DNA of 64,000 bases from Bradyrhizobium niftali (GCF_004571025.1 NZ_SPQT01000008.1:62001-126000), one strand, 5' to 3'. Shown: positions 45,594-53,762, numbered from the stretch's first letter. A program made the numbers and translations. Notes: generated from the letters alone by a model not told the origin.

Positions 45594-45755
45594 GTCATTC
45601 CCCGCGACCCGGCTACGCCAGGGCTTCGGTCTAGGGGCGCCGAAGCTTCAGCGCAGGCGGCAGGCGGCAGGCGGGGAATCCAGTACGCTGCGGCCTCTCG
45701 TCTCTATCACTCCCCTCTCGGAGTACTGGATCGCCCGGTCAAGCCGGGCGATGAC
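45594..45755. repeat. Intergenic repeat, family F copy 1
   Basis: From GTCATTCCCCGCG to GCCGGGCGATGAC. It holds GGGGAATCCAGTACGCTGCG and AGTACTGGATCGCCCGG. A second, inverted copy is at 50792-50908. It fills most of the 232-bp gap between convergent genes. Confidence 0.75.
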
Positions 45756-45787
45756 ACCTTTGATGTGGGCAGAGCGTACCCGCCCCC

Positions 45788-46525
45788 TCACCCGTGGCAG
45801 CACGCATCCTTCGCCGCCTGCGGCTCGTACTGGTCGCGCAGGCGCACCCAGTCCATCGGGTAGGGCAGCCCCTCCTCGTGACGGCCGAGCGGGGTGAGGT
45901 CGAGGTACTGATAGGCGGCGTTCATCATGTCGAGGCCGCGGGCGAAACAGGAATAGGTGTGGAAGATCTCGCCGGCCTCGTTGCGGTAGAACACGCTGAT
46001 GCCGGGCAGCTCGGGGCCGTAGAACGGCGTGGTGCCGAAATTGTACATCGGCTTGCCCGTGGCGATCTGCTCTGGCGAGAACGTCACGCCGTAATCCCGG
46101 TTGAAGTCGTTGCTTCCCGACGAAACCCAGTCGAAGGTCCAGCCCATCCGCGTCTTGAAGTCCTCGAGCTTTGCGATCGGCGCCAGCGAGATCGCGACCG
46201 TCGCGGTGTCGCGCGCCGCCAGGTGCGGCACCATGCGATCGAGACCGTCGGCCCAGAACGAGCAGCTCTTGCAGGCCGCTTCCCAGTCGGGCGCAAACAT
46301 CACGTGCTGGACGACGAGCTGCGGACGCCCCTTGAAGAGATCGCCGAGCGTCACCTTGCCGCTCGGTCCGTCGAACACGTAGTCCTTGTCGACCTTGACC
46401 CAGGGCAGCGCGCGGCGCTCCTCGGCGAGGCGCTCGCGAGCCACTGTGAGCTCCTTCTCATGCGCCATAAGGGCTTTGCGAGCCGCGATCCATTGCTCGC
46501 GCGATACGATCTGATGGGGTTGCAT
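45788..46525 (-). CDS. DUF899 thioredoxin-like family protein
   Basis: A 245-residue protein of the DUF899 (thioredoxin-like) family. Conserved blocks: LTVARERLAEERRALPWV, then FDGPSGKVTLGDLFKGRPQL, MFAPDWEAACKSCSFWADG with a CKSC motif at the thioredoxin-like position, and GISVFYRNEAGEIFHTYS. A redox role is suggested by the CxxC pair, but no reaction has been shown for the family as far as I know. It lies 21 bases downstream of the SRPBCC gene in the same direction, so the ArsR-SRPBCC-DUF899 genes probably form one operon; this association is frequent in proteobacteria. Confidence 0.88.
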   Translation of the reverse strand: MQPHQIVSREQWIAARKALMAHEKELTVARERLAEERRALPWVKVDKDYVFDGPSGKVTLGDLFKGRPQLVVQHVMFAPDWEAACKSCSFWADGLDRMVPHLAARDTATVAISLAPIAKLEDFKTRMGWTFDWVSSGSNDFNRDYGVTFSPEQIATGKPMYNFGTTPFYGPELPGISVFYRNEAGEIFHTYSCFARGLDMMNAAYQYLDLTPLGRHEEGLPYPMDWVRLRDQYEPQAAKDACCHG

Positions 46526-46546
46526 GGCGGTCTCCTCTGACGGAAA

Positions 46547-47038
46547 TCAGGCGACGAAGGCATCGAGCTTATCGAGGAACGAGCTCCAGCCCCGCTGATG
46601 ATTGTCGCGTGCGGCCTCGTCGAAGAACTGGGCGTGATGAAAGATCATCAGCGTGCCGGCGCTGTCAGGCTTGAACGAGATCGTGACCAGCGATTCGCGC
46701 TCCGGCGTCGAGTGCCAGGCCCAGCTGAACACCAAGAGCTCGTTCGGCACGACCTCGCGATAGGTGCCGCCGGCCTCGAAATATTCGCCGTCGTCGCTGA
46801 CGAAGCTGATGCGGTAGCGGCCGCCGGTGCGAACGTCGAGCTCGGCGTTCAGCGTCGCCGGCTTCATGTTCGGCGGCCCGAACCATTGCGCTAGCTGCGC
46901 GGCCTGCGTCCAGGCGGCGTAGACTTTCTCCGGCCGCGCGCGGAGCCGGCGCGTGAGCGTGAGGCTTGGACGTTCGGCTGGACGTTCGCTTGCGCGCTCG
47001 GCGCTGCGGGAATCGGCGTTGACGGCTGGGTTGGCCAT
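46547..47038 (-). CDS. SRPBCC/AHSA1 domain protein
   Basis: A 163-residue START-like fold protein (AHSA1 family). LTRRLRARPEKVYAAWTQAAQLAQWFGPP is the family entry helix, followed by the strands GGRYRISFVSDDGEYFEAGG and a closing helix GWSSFLDKLDAFV. The first 30 residues (MANPAVNADSRSAERASERP) are low-complexity and lie wholly inside the ArsR reading frame: the two genes overlap by 148 bases in different frames. A later start would reduce the overlap but no good ribosome site is seen there. Probably ligand-binding; partner of the ArsR regulator. Confidence 0.86.
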   Translation of the reverse strand: MANPAVNADSRSAERASERPAERPSLTLTRRLRARPEKVYAAWTQAAQLAQWFGPPNMKPATLNAELDVRTGGRYRISFVSDDGEYFEAGGTYREVVPNELLVFSWAWHSTPERESLVTISFKPDSAGTLMIFHHAQFFDEAARDNHQRGWSSFLDKLDAFVA

Positions 47039-47367
47039 GTCTCTTCCTCCACGAAGGCGGCAAGACGATCCAGATTGTCGGACCAGTACTGCGCGTAACG
47101 ATTGAGCCAGTTCATCGCCTGCTCCATCGGCTGCGCGGTGAGCCGGCACGAGACCGTGCGACCGGTCTTCTCGCGCACGATCAGGCCTGCATCCGTGAGC
47201 ACGTCGAGATGCTTCATGATCGCCGGCAGCGAGACCGGAAACGGCGCGGCCAGCTCGCTCACCGACAGGCTATCCAGCTCGCCGAGGCGGGCGAGAAGCG
47301 CACGCCGCGTCGGGTCGGACAGCGCCGCAAAGGTCCGGTCCAGCGTCTCGTCCTGATACTTAACCAT
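46891..47367 (-). CDS. ArsR family transcriptional regulator
   Basis: A 158-residue winged-helix regulator. FAALSDPTRRALLARLGEL and VSELAAPFPVSLPAIMKHLDVL are the ArsR DNA-binding core. It lacks metal-site cysteines, as is typical for the ArsR subgroup paired with AHSA1 proteins. The typical 105-110 residue protein ends near FVEEETWP; here about 48 extra residues rich in S, P, Q and R follow and overlap the SRPBCC gene, so the tail may not be functional. A 24-bp inverted repeat covers the start codon (MVKYQDETLD). Confidence 0.88.
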   Translation of the reverse strand: MVKYQDETLDRTFAALSDPTRRALLARLGELDSLSVSELAAPFPVSLPAIMKHLDVLTDAGLIVREKTGRTVSCRLTAQPMEQAMNWLNRYAQYWSDNLDRLAAFVEEETWPTQPSTPIPAAPSAQANVQPNVQASRSRAGSARGRRKSTPPGRRPRS

Positions 47368-47379
47368 GTGGTTTAGTAT
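47356..47379. promoter_or_regulatory. Inverted-repeat operator on the ArsR start codon
   Basis: ATACTTAACC and GGTTTAGTAT are 10-bp arms with one mismatch around ATGT. The site includes the ATG of the ArsR gene and should allow autorepression of the ArsR-SRPBCC-DUF899 operon. Confidence 0.65.
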
Positions 47380-47562
47380 AAACGCGGACGAACGGCCGTC
47401 AAGCGGGAACCCGCGCGCGTGAAGCTGCACGACTGCGTGATCAGGCCGACCGATGTGCAGCGTGAAACGCAACCAGTGCGGCGCAACGAGCCACGCGCGC
47501 CGGCGCGGCTCGGGTTGACGCCGGGCCGTTTCATTCCAGATCAACGAGACGACGCGCGCAAG

Positions 47563-47589
47563 AAAAAAGCCCTGCCGAACGGCAGGGCT
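47563..47589 (-). terminator. Intrinsic terminator of the Bug-protein gene
   Basis: Minus-strand stem AGCCCTGCCG-TT-CGGCAGGGCT followed by six T residues, 24 bases after the stop at 47614. A perfect 10-bp stem. Confidence 0.92.
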
Positions 47590-47613
47590 CCATTTCCGAT
47601 CATCGCAAGATCG

Positions 47614-48588
47614 CTACTCGACCTTCAGGCCGGCAAACTCGACGACCTTCTTCCACTTCTCGGTCTCGGCCTTGATCTCCTCGCCGAACGCCTCGGGGGT
47701 CTGCACCCGCGGCTCGCCGCCGAGCTCGACCAGGCGCTTGGTCATGTCCGGCTCCTTCAACAGCGTGTTGATCTCATCGTTGAGCTTGGCGATGATTTCC
47801 TTCGGTGTGTTCTTCGGCGCACCCATGCCGAACAGCGCGCTCGCCTCGTAGTCCTTCACGGTCTCGCCGATCGCCGGAACGTCGGGCCGTTGCGGCGAAC
47901 GCTGCGCGGTGGTGACGCCGATCGCACGCAGGCTGCCCGAACGGATGTGCTGGATGATCGAGGGCATGTTGTCGAACATCACCTGTACCTGACCGCCGAT
48001 CATGTCGGTGATCGCGAGCGCCGCGCCGCGATAGGGCACGTGCTGCATCTTGCAGCCGGTCATCGCCATGAACATCTCGCCGGACAGATGCACCGAGGTG
48101 CCGTTGCCCGACGAGGCCATGTTGACCTTGCCGGGATTGGCCTTCACGTATTCGATGAACTCGGCGACGGTCTTGGCCGGCACGTCCTTGTTGACGGTCA
48201 ACACGTTCGGCACGCGCTGGAACGAGGCGACCGGCGCGATGTCGCGCACGAAGTTGAACTTCAGATTGGTGTAGAGCGAGGCGTTGATGTAGTTGGCCGG
48301 ATTGACCAGCTGAAGCGTGTAACCGTCGGGCTCGGCGTTGATCACGGATTCGGTGCCGATATTGTTGCCGGCGCCCGGCTTGTTCTCGATCACGAATTGC
48401 TGGCCGAGCTTTTCCGACAGCCGCTGGCCGATCAGCCGCGCCAGGATGTCGGTGGCCCCGCCCGGCGGATAGCCGACCACCCATTTCACCGGGCGAGCCG
48501 GATAGTCGGCGGCAAGCGCCTTCGACAGCGGGCTGGCTGCAAGAGGAGTGGCGGCAAGCAGGCCCAGCGCGGTACGGCGAGTGATCAT
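47614..48588 (-). CDS. Bug/TctC family periplasmic substrate-binding protein
   Basis: A 324-residue tripartite tricarboxylate transporter receptor. The leader ITRRTALGLLAATPLAASPL has a twin arginine and cleavage near SKALAADYPARP. The mature family blocks are WVVGYPPGGATDILARLIG, FVIENKPGAGNNIGTE, and VPYRGAALAITDMIGGQVQVMF, which bind carboxylates. No TctA or TctB membrane genes are nearby, so it is an orphan receptor that must share membrane subunits or act as a sensor. The start MITRRTALG at 48588 is chosen from the signal peptide. A strong terminator follows. Confidence 0.92.
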   Translation of the reverse strand: MITRRTALGLLAATPLAASPLSKALAADYPARPVKWVVGYPPGGATDILARLIGQRLSEKLGQQFVIENKPGAGNNIGTESVINAEPDGYTLQLVNPANYINASLYTNLKFNFVRDIAPVASFQRVPNVLTVNKDVPAKTVAEFIEYVKANPGKVNMASSGNGTSVHLSGEMFMAMTGCKMQHVPYRGAALAITDMIGGQVQVMFDNMPSIIQHIRSGSLRAIGVTTAQRSPQRPDVPAIGETVKDYEASALFGMGAPKNTPKEIIAKLNDEINTLLKEPDMTKRLVELGGEPRVQTPEAFGEEIKAETEKWKKVVEFAGLKVE

Positions 48589-48713
48589 CTCAAGGGTTCT
48601 CCCAAGTGTTGTTCTTGAAGGCCGAATATCTTGAAAGTGGCGTCGATGCGGTTGTAACAAAGCTTGCCGCAGGCGGATAGTGTGCGGGGCGCATCACGAC
48701 GAAAGGATAAGGC

Positions 48714-49124
48714 ATGCCGGTCAAGGTTCACGCCCTCGATCATCTCGTGATCAACGTCGCCGACGTCGCGGTGACAGCGGAGTGGTACCGCAAGATTCTC
48801 GGCATGGAAGTCAAGGTGTTCGACCCCGGTGGCGGCAAAGCGCCGCGGACTTCCCTTCAATTCGGTAACCAGAAGATCAACGTTCGGCCGCGCGATGCCG
48901 ACAAGATCGAGTGGTTCACCGCCGACCACCAGACCGCCGGCAGCGAGGATCTGTGCTTTCTCACCTCCGCCTCGCCCGACGAGGTCGTGGCGCATTTGCA
49001 GGCACATGGCGTCGCGATCGAGGAGGGCCCGGTTCCCAAGCAAGGCGCCCGCGGCACGCTGCGCTCGGTCTATTGCCGGGATCCGGACGGCAGCCTGATC
49101 GAGATCTCGTCGTACGAGGATTGA
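48714..49124 (+). CDS. VOC family (glyoxalase/bleomycin-resistance fold) protein
   Basis: A 136-residue vicinal-oxygen-chelate protein. ALDHLVINVADVAVTAEWYRK starts the first beta-alpha-beta motif with a metal-ligand histidine; later SEDLCFLTSASPDEVVAHL and LRSVYCRDPDGSLIEISSY carry the second half with the family's DPDGxxxE ending (last glutamate a likely metal ligand). Substrate unknown; annotated relatives are called virulence proteins without evidence. It is divergent from the Bug gene and directly followed by a broken acyl-CoA synthetase remnant. Confidence 0.87.
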   Translation: MPVKVHALDHLVINVADVAVTAEWYRKILGMEVKVFDPGGGKAPRTSLQFGNQKINVRPRDADKIEWFTADHQTAGSEDLCFLTSASPDEVVAHLQAHGVAIEEGPVPKQGARGTLRSVYCRDPDGSLIEISSYED

Positions 49125-49126
49125 GG

Positions 49127-49351
49127 CGCCTCGCGCTACATCCGATGCTGGACGAGGTGCCGGTCGTCTTCATCATCCCGCACGGCGGTGTCGCGGGCGC
49201 GGCGCCGGACCTGCATGACCACGTGATGGCCGCCTGCCGCAAGGGCCTCGCCGACTTCAAGGTGCCGCGCGAGATCAGGCTGGTCGACGACATGCCGCGC
49301 TCGACGCTGGAGAAGGTGGCGAAGGCGGAGCTGAGGAAGATGGTGGGGTGA
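49127..49351 (+). pseudogene. C-terminal remnant of an AMP-dependent acyl-CoA synthetase
   Basis: About 75 codons that read HPMLDEVPVVFIIPHGG, then VMAACRKGLADFKVPREIR and DDMPRSTLEKVAKAELRKMV, the end of an ANL-family ligase (LADFKVPR and the A10-like PRSxLEKVxKxELR with the catalytic lysine). The adenylation core is missing. The fragment begins immediately after the VOC gene stop, so the rest was lost by deletion. No start with a ribosome site is visible. Confidence 0.8.
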
Positions 49352-49355
49352 TCTT

Positions 49356-49443
49356 GTAGGGTGGGTTAGCCGAAGGCGTAACCCACCTCTTTGGTATCCG
49401 CGGAGACAGAAGTGGTGGGTTACGCTGCGCTAACCCACCCTAC
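49356..49443. repeat. Palindromic repeat, family B copy 2
   Basis: GTAGGGTGGGTTAGCCGAAG to CTAACCCACCCTAC, with a CAGAAGTGGTGGGTTACG centre. Nearly identical to 6250-6337. It sits between the synthetase remnant and the HD-GYP gene. Confidence 0.85.
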
Positions 49444-49453
49444 GGCACCGGCG

Positions 49454-50548
49454 TCAGAACGCCCCCAGCGCCACCGGGCGAAACGCCTGCAACAGCTGCT
49501 GGTCGAGCTTGCCGCCCATGCCTTCCATCATCGTGAAGGCGCGGGAGTGGGTGAAGGGCATGCGGTAGGCGCGCTTCTCCACCAGTGCGGCGTAGATGTC
49601 GACGATCGTGGTCAGCCGCACGATGTCGCTGATCTGGTTCGACGACAGGGCGTTGGGATAACCGCTGCCGTCGAGGAATTCGTGGTGATGCAGCACCACG
49701 TCGAGCATCTCCGGCGGGAAGCCGCCTTGCGCGGCGAGCGCGTCATAGCCGCGGCGCGGATGCTGGCGGACCTCGTCCATCTCCTCGTCAGTGAGCTTGC
49801 CGGGCTTGTCGAGCAGCGCGGAGGGAACGAAGGCCTTGCCGACGTCGTGCAGCAGCGCGGCGCGGGTCAGGCGGCGCTGGTCGTCCTCGCGCATGCCGAG
49901 ATGCTGCGCGAAGGCGACCGCAAAGCCGGTGACGAACAGGCAGTGGCGATAGCTGCCGACATGGTGGCAGCCGACCGTGGTGAGCCACTCGCGCAGCGAG
50001 GAGTGCTTCATCGCCTTCAGGATCTTGCTTTCGGCGGCGATGACGTCGTCGAAGGTCAGGGGCACGCCGAGCGGCAGCTTCTCGAACATCTTGGCGAGCA
50101 CCGCGTGCGCCGCCTCGACGCCGCGGTTGAGCGTCTTGCCGCGATCGGTCGCGTCATAGCTGGCGGTGTCGGGAAACGCGGCGCGGATGCGCTGCAGAAT
50201 GGCGTCGGGCTGAAGCGGCCGCGAGATCGTGTCGGTGGCGCCGAGCGCCCAGGCCTGCATGGTGCCGTGGTGCAGGGCATCGGCGAGCACGAACAGCCGC
50301 GGCATCGAACGATAGGCATCGCCGCGCAGCTTGTTGCGCACCCGCTGCACGCTCTCGGGCGAGCGCAGATTGATGTCGACCACAAGGCCGGAGAGATCGC
50401 GCGAGGGCGTCTCGGGGATGTCCTGGGTCGTCACCGTCGAGACGTCGCCGACCGCCTTCAAGATGCTGGCAAGCTCGGTGCTCTCGTCGCTCCGGTCGGA
50501 GGCGAGAAGAAGCCGGCGTTTCGCGGCGGGTTTGGCTGACGCGTTCAT
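49454..50548 (-). CDS. HD-GYP domain protein (probable c-di-GMP phosphodiesterase)
   Basis: A 364-residue protein. An N-terminal receiver-like domain (about 12-125) has LVVDINLRSP at the position of the phosphorylated aspartate but lacks a clear acidic pocket. The HD-GYP domain (about 170-350) shows ALLHDVGKAFVPSALLDKPG, then QHPRRGYDAL, HHHEFLDGSGYPN and VDIYAALVEKRAYR. HD and GYP residues are present, so hydrolysis of c-di-GMP to GMP is plausible. With the proteins at 21295 and 33479 it is the third c-di-GMP enzyme in the window. Confidence 0.87.
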   Translation of the reverse strand: MNASAKPAAKRRLLLASDRSDESTELASILKAVGDVSTVTTQDIPETPSRDLSGLVVDINLRSPESVQRVRNKLRGDAYRSMPRLFVLADALHHGTMQAWALGATDTISRPLQPDAILQRIRAAFPDTASYDATDRGKTLNRGVEAAHAVLAKMFEKLPLGVPLTFDDVIAAESKILKAMKHSSLREWLTTVGCHHVGSYRHCLFVTGFAVAFAQHLGMREDDQRRLTRAALLHDVGKAFVPSALLDKPGKLTDEEMDEVRQHPRRGYDALAAQGGFPPEMLDVVLHHHEFLDGSGYPNALSSNQISDIVRLTTIVDIYAALVEKRAYRMPFTHSRAFTMMEGMGGKLDQQLLQAFRPVALGAF

Positions 50549-50791
50549 GACTTCCCCAAGAGCGCTGGACCGAGGGCACGGGACTGGATCTGGCCTCAGC
50601 CTAAGCCCGATCAGGTTCTCCGGCCCTTAAGAGGCGTGCTCAATGGAACCTTCCGGGATTGCGCGCAATTTTACGGATTTCGGTTCCCATGACGGGTCCC
50701 GATCAAAACGGCGAAAACAACCCCATGCACAGTAGAACGGGCCTTGATGACAAAGGGGAATTTCGGACGCTGTCCGTCCCCACCTCCTGCC
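50549..50791. other. Intergenic stretch without a recognisable gene
   Basis: First part of a 440-bp gap between the HD-GYP gene and the molybdenum hydroxylase. I see no convincing ORF, promoter or repeat in it; the rest of the gap is a family F repeat (50792-50908) and a terminator (50931-50966). Confidence 0.6.
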
Positions 50792-50908
50792 GTCATCGCC
50801 CGGCTTGACCGGACGATCCAGTACTCCGAGACGTCTGTCTGAATCGCTAGGCCGCGGCGTACTGGATGCCCCGCCCCCGTGCGCAATTGCGCACCAGGCG
50901 GGCATGAC
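50792..50908. repeat. Intergenic repeat, family F copy 2
   Basis: GTCATCGCCCGGCTTGACCG to GGCGGGCATGAC. It contains GATCCAGTACTCCGAGACG and GGCGTACTGGATGCC and the 16-bp palindrome GTGCGCAATTGCGCAC (50879-50894) that also occurs at 6919-6934. Confidence 0.78.
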
Positions 50909-50930
50909 AGCGAGATTGTGGAGACGCCTA

Positions 50931-50966
50931 CCAAAACAAATCCGCCGGAGGTTGCCCTCCGGCGGA
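50931..50966 (-). terminator. Intrinsic terminator of the molybdenum hydroxylase operon
   Basis: Minus-strand stem TCCGCCGGAGG-GCAA-CCTCCGGCGGA, perfect 11 bp, followed by TTTGTTTTGG, 23 bases after the stop at 50989. Confidence 0.92.
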
Positions 50967-50988
50967 TGATTTCGCGCAGTCCTCGGCC

Positions 50989-53274
50989 TTACGCCTTCAT
51001 CGCGCCCTTCACGGCTTCGGCCGTGATCGGCAACGCCCGCACGCGGGCGCCGCTGGCGTTGAAGATGGCGTTGCCGATGGCGGGAGCGACCACCGTCACG
51101 GCGGGCTCGCCGACGCCGGTGGCTTTCTCGCCGTTGGCGATCACGGCGACCGCGACCTCGGGCACCTGGCTCATGCGCAAGGGCGTGTAGCTGTCGAAAT
51201 TGGTCTGCTCGATGCCACCGTCCTTGAGCGTCGCCTTCTCGTACATCGCCAGCGACAGGCCCCATAGCGCCGCACCCTCGACCTGGGCACGGATGTTGTC
51301 GGGATGCACCTGGGTGCCGACGTCGGTTGCGACCGTGAGCTTCTTCACGGTCACCTCGCCCGACGGCGCCACCGCGACGTGGGCGACGCACGCCGTCCAG
51401 CTTGCGGTCGCGCGCTCCTGCGACGAGACGCAGGCGACGCCCATGCCCTCGCCTTTCGGCAGTTGCTTGGTGCCGTAGCCGGACAGTCCCATCGCGGCGA
51501 GCAGCGTGTTGCGCAGCCGCTGCGCGCCGCCGTCGTTCTTGCCCTTGCCGTCGAGCAGCCCGATGCGGAACTGCGCCGGGTCCTTGCCGGTCGCAGCCGC
51601 GATCTCGTCGATCATGCTTTCGACCGCCCAGAAGGTCCAGCCGGGCGCCACCGAGCGGAGCTGCCCGGACGGCGTCGCGTTGTGCGCGAGCTCGTTCTTG
51701 ATCGCGCGCACATAATGGTTCGGCACGGTGTAGAAGAAGTCGGCCCCGTTCACCGTGAAGGAATCGAGCGGGCCCTTCTTGTCGACCGATGGCGTCAGGA
51801 AATCGGGGATTCCCCAGCGCGCGGTCGGCCAGGCCGAGACCACGTCGTGGCTGAGCGCGACGAGCTTGCCGTCGCCGTCCACGCCGGCCTTGACCTTTTG
51901 GTAGGTGAGCGGACGCGAGAAATCCATCGTCATGTCGTTCTCGCGCGTGTAGATCACCTTCACCGGCTTGCCGATGGCCTTCGCCGCCTGCACCGCCGGC
52001 ACCATCATGTCGGCATCGAGCCTGCGGCCGAAGCCGCCACCGAGCCACATCTGGTGCATCACCACGAACTTCGGATCGATCCCGGCGGCGCCTGCCGCAA
52101 TCGCGCCGGAGCGCGTCGCGAACTGGTTGCCGGAATAGATGTGCAGGATGTCGCCCTTGAACTCCGCGGTGGCGTTCATCGGCTCCATCGGCGCGTGAAT
52201 GTTGATGCTGGTGGTGTACTCCGCCTCCAGCACCTTGGCCGCCGACCCGAACGCGGCCGAGGGATCGCCATCCTTGACGAAGAACTGGCCGGAATCCTCT
52301 AACTTCTGAAGCCGCTTGGCTTCGTCGAGCAGCGACTCGCTCGAGACCTTCGCGTTCGGACCGCCGTCATAGGCGATCTTCAGCGCCGCAGCGGCCTTCT
52401 TGGCGTTGGCGTAGGTGCTGGCGACCGCGACGACCCAGCCCGACGTCGTGCCGGTCTTGTCGTCGAGGGTGACGGCCTTGATGAAGCCCGGCACCTTCTT
52501 CGCAGCCGAGTCGTCGACCGACTTCACCGTGGCGCCGAAGCGCACCGGCGGCGTCACCACCGCGCCATAGGCCATGCCCGGCAGCATCACGTCGATGCCG
52601 TATTTGGCCGTGCCGTTGGTCTTGGAGGGGATGTCGAGCTGCGGCACCGACACGCCGATCATGGTGTATTGATCCGGCGTCTTCAGCTTGATCGCCTTCA
52701 GCTCGTCCGGCGTGAAGGTCTTGGTCGCCTTGCCGCTCTTGACCAATTCGGCGAACGACATCTGCTTTTTCGACTTCGGATGCACGATCATGGAATCCCG
52801 CACCACGAGTTCCGACGCCGGCACGCCCATCACGGCGGCCGCGCCTTCCGTCAACGCCATGCGGCCCGCGGCGCCTGCGCGGCTCATGGCGTCAAAGTTC
52901 ATCATGGTCGACCAGCTGCCGCCGGTGATCTGCGCGCCCAGCACGGGATCGTTGAACTTCGGATCGTTGGAGGCGAGCTGCACGCGCATATCGCTCCATT
53001 TCGCCCCCAATTCCTCGCAGACGATCTGCGCCATGGTGGAGGCGATGTGCTGGCCCATGTCGGCCTTGCCGCAGGTCACGGTGACGAGACCGTCAGGCGA
53101 GATCGCATACCAGACGCTCGGCTCGAAAGTGGCGGGCGCGGCGGCCGATGCCGGATCGATGCCGGGCACGCCGGCATAGCCGAGCACGAGGCCGGTCGCG
53201 GCGGTGCCGACGAGGAATGAGCGGCGGCTGAGATCGGTCGTCTCAGGGGCGACGTCGTTCACGTGCTTATTCAT
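50989..53274 (-). CDS. Molybdopterin-binding subunit of a xanthine-oxidase family hydroxylase (IorB-like)
   Basis: A 761-residue large subunit. A Tat signal is at the N-terminus (LSRRSFLVGTAATGLVLG), so the enzyme is exported folded with cofactor. Blocks of the isoquinoline 1-oxidoreductase beta/aldehyde-dehydrogenase type are present: KADMGQHIASTMAQIVCEE, GTAKYGIDVMLPGM, HAPMEPMNATAEF, MWLGGGFGRRLDADM (cofactor contact) and TGVGEPAVTVVAPAIGNAIF with the catalytic glutamate. It is coupled by a 4-base overlap to the 2Fe-2S subunit. There is no FAD subunit, so electrons probably pass to a periplasmic cytochrome. Substrate unknown (N-heterocycle or aldehyde). Confidence 0.92.
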   Translation of the reverse strand: MNKHVNDVAPETTDLSRRSFLVGTAATGLVLGYAGVPGIDPASAAAPATFEPSVWYAISPDGLVTVTCGKADMGQHIASTMAQIVCEELGAKWSDMRVQLASNDPKFNDPVLGAQITGGSWSTMMNFDAMSRAGAAGRMALTEGAAAVMGVPASELVVRDSMIVHPKSKKQMSFAELVKSGKATKTFTPDELKAIKLKTPDQYTMIGVSVPQLDIPSKTNGTAKYGIDVMLPGMAYGAVVTPPVRFGATVKSVDDSAAKKVPGFIKAVTLDDKTGTTSGWVVAVASTYANAKKAAAALKIAYDGGPNAKVSSESLLDEAKRLQKLEDSGQFFVKDGDPSAAFGSAAKVLEAEYTTSINIHAPMEPMNATAEFKGDILHIYSGNQFATRSGAIAAGAAGIDPKFVVMHQMWLGGGFGRRLDADMMVPAVQAAKAIGKPVKVIYTRENDMTMDFSRPLTYQKVKAGVDGDGKLVALSHDVVSAWPTARWGIPDFLTPSVDKKGPLDSFTVNGADFFYTVPNHYVRAIKNELAHNATPSGQLRSVAPGWTFWAVESMIDEIAAATGKDPAQFRIGLLDGKGKNDGGAQRLRNTLLAAMGLSGYGTKQLPKGEGMGVACVSSQERATASWTACVAHVAVAPSGEVTVKKLTVATDVGTQVHPDNIRAQVEGAALWGLSLAMYEKATLKDGGIEQTNFDSYTPLRMSQVPEVAVAVIANGEKATGVGEPAVTVVAPAIGNAIFNASGARVRALPITAEAVKGAMKA

Positions 53275-53762
53275 GTGGGCCTCCGCTCGTTGCCCGCGGC
53301 GGATGCGGTGCGCATCTCGGTAGCTGCGCGCATGATCGCCTTCTGGATCCGCGAATAGGTCATGCAACGGCAGAGATTGCCGTCCATATGTGCGACGACC
53401 TCCTCCTTGGTCGGATTGGGATTCTTCGCGAGCAGCGAGGCCGCCTGCATGATCTGCCCGGACTGGCAGTAGCCGCATTGCGGAACCTGCTCGGCGATCC
53501 ATGCCTTCTGGAGCGGATGATCGCCCTTGGCGGATAGGCCTTCGATGGTGGTGATCTTCTTGCCGGCGACGTCGCCGACCATGGTCTGGCACGAGCGCAC
53601 GGCTTCGCCGTTGACGTGCACGGTGCAGGCACCGCACAGGCCGGCACCGCAGCCGAACTTGGTGCCGGTCATCTGCAATTGCTCGCGGATTGCCCAGAGG
53701 AGCGGCGTGTCGTTCGCCGCATCCACGGACAGACTCCGCCCGTTGATGGTGAGAGTTGGCAT
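53271..53762 (-). CDS. 2Fe-2S subunit of a xanthine-oxidase family hydroxylase (IorA-like)
   Basis: A 163-residue electron-transfer subunit with two 2Fe-2S clusters. The plant-type cluster uses CGAGLCGACTVHVNGE and the later cysteine in VRSCQTMV; the second uses CGYCQSG and NLCRCMTY. The start MPTLTINGRSLSV at 53762 is preferred to an ATG eight codons upstream. It has no signal peptide and is expected to travel through Tat with the large subunit whose gene follows by a 4-base ATGA overlap. Confidence 0.93.
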   Translation of the reverse strand: MPTLTINGRSLSVDAANDTPLLWAIREQLQMTGTKFGCGAGLCGACTVHVNGEAVRSCQTMVGDVAGKKITTIEGLSAKGDHPLQKAWIAEQVPQCGYCQSGQIMQAASLLAKNPNPTKEEVVAHMDGNLCRCMTYSRIQKAIMRAATEMRTASAAGNERRPT

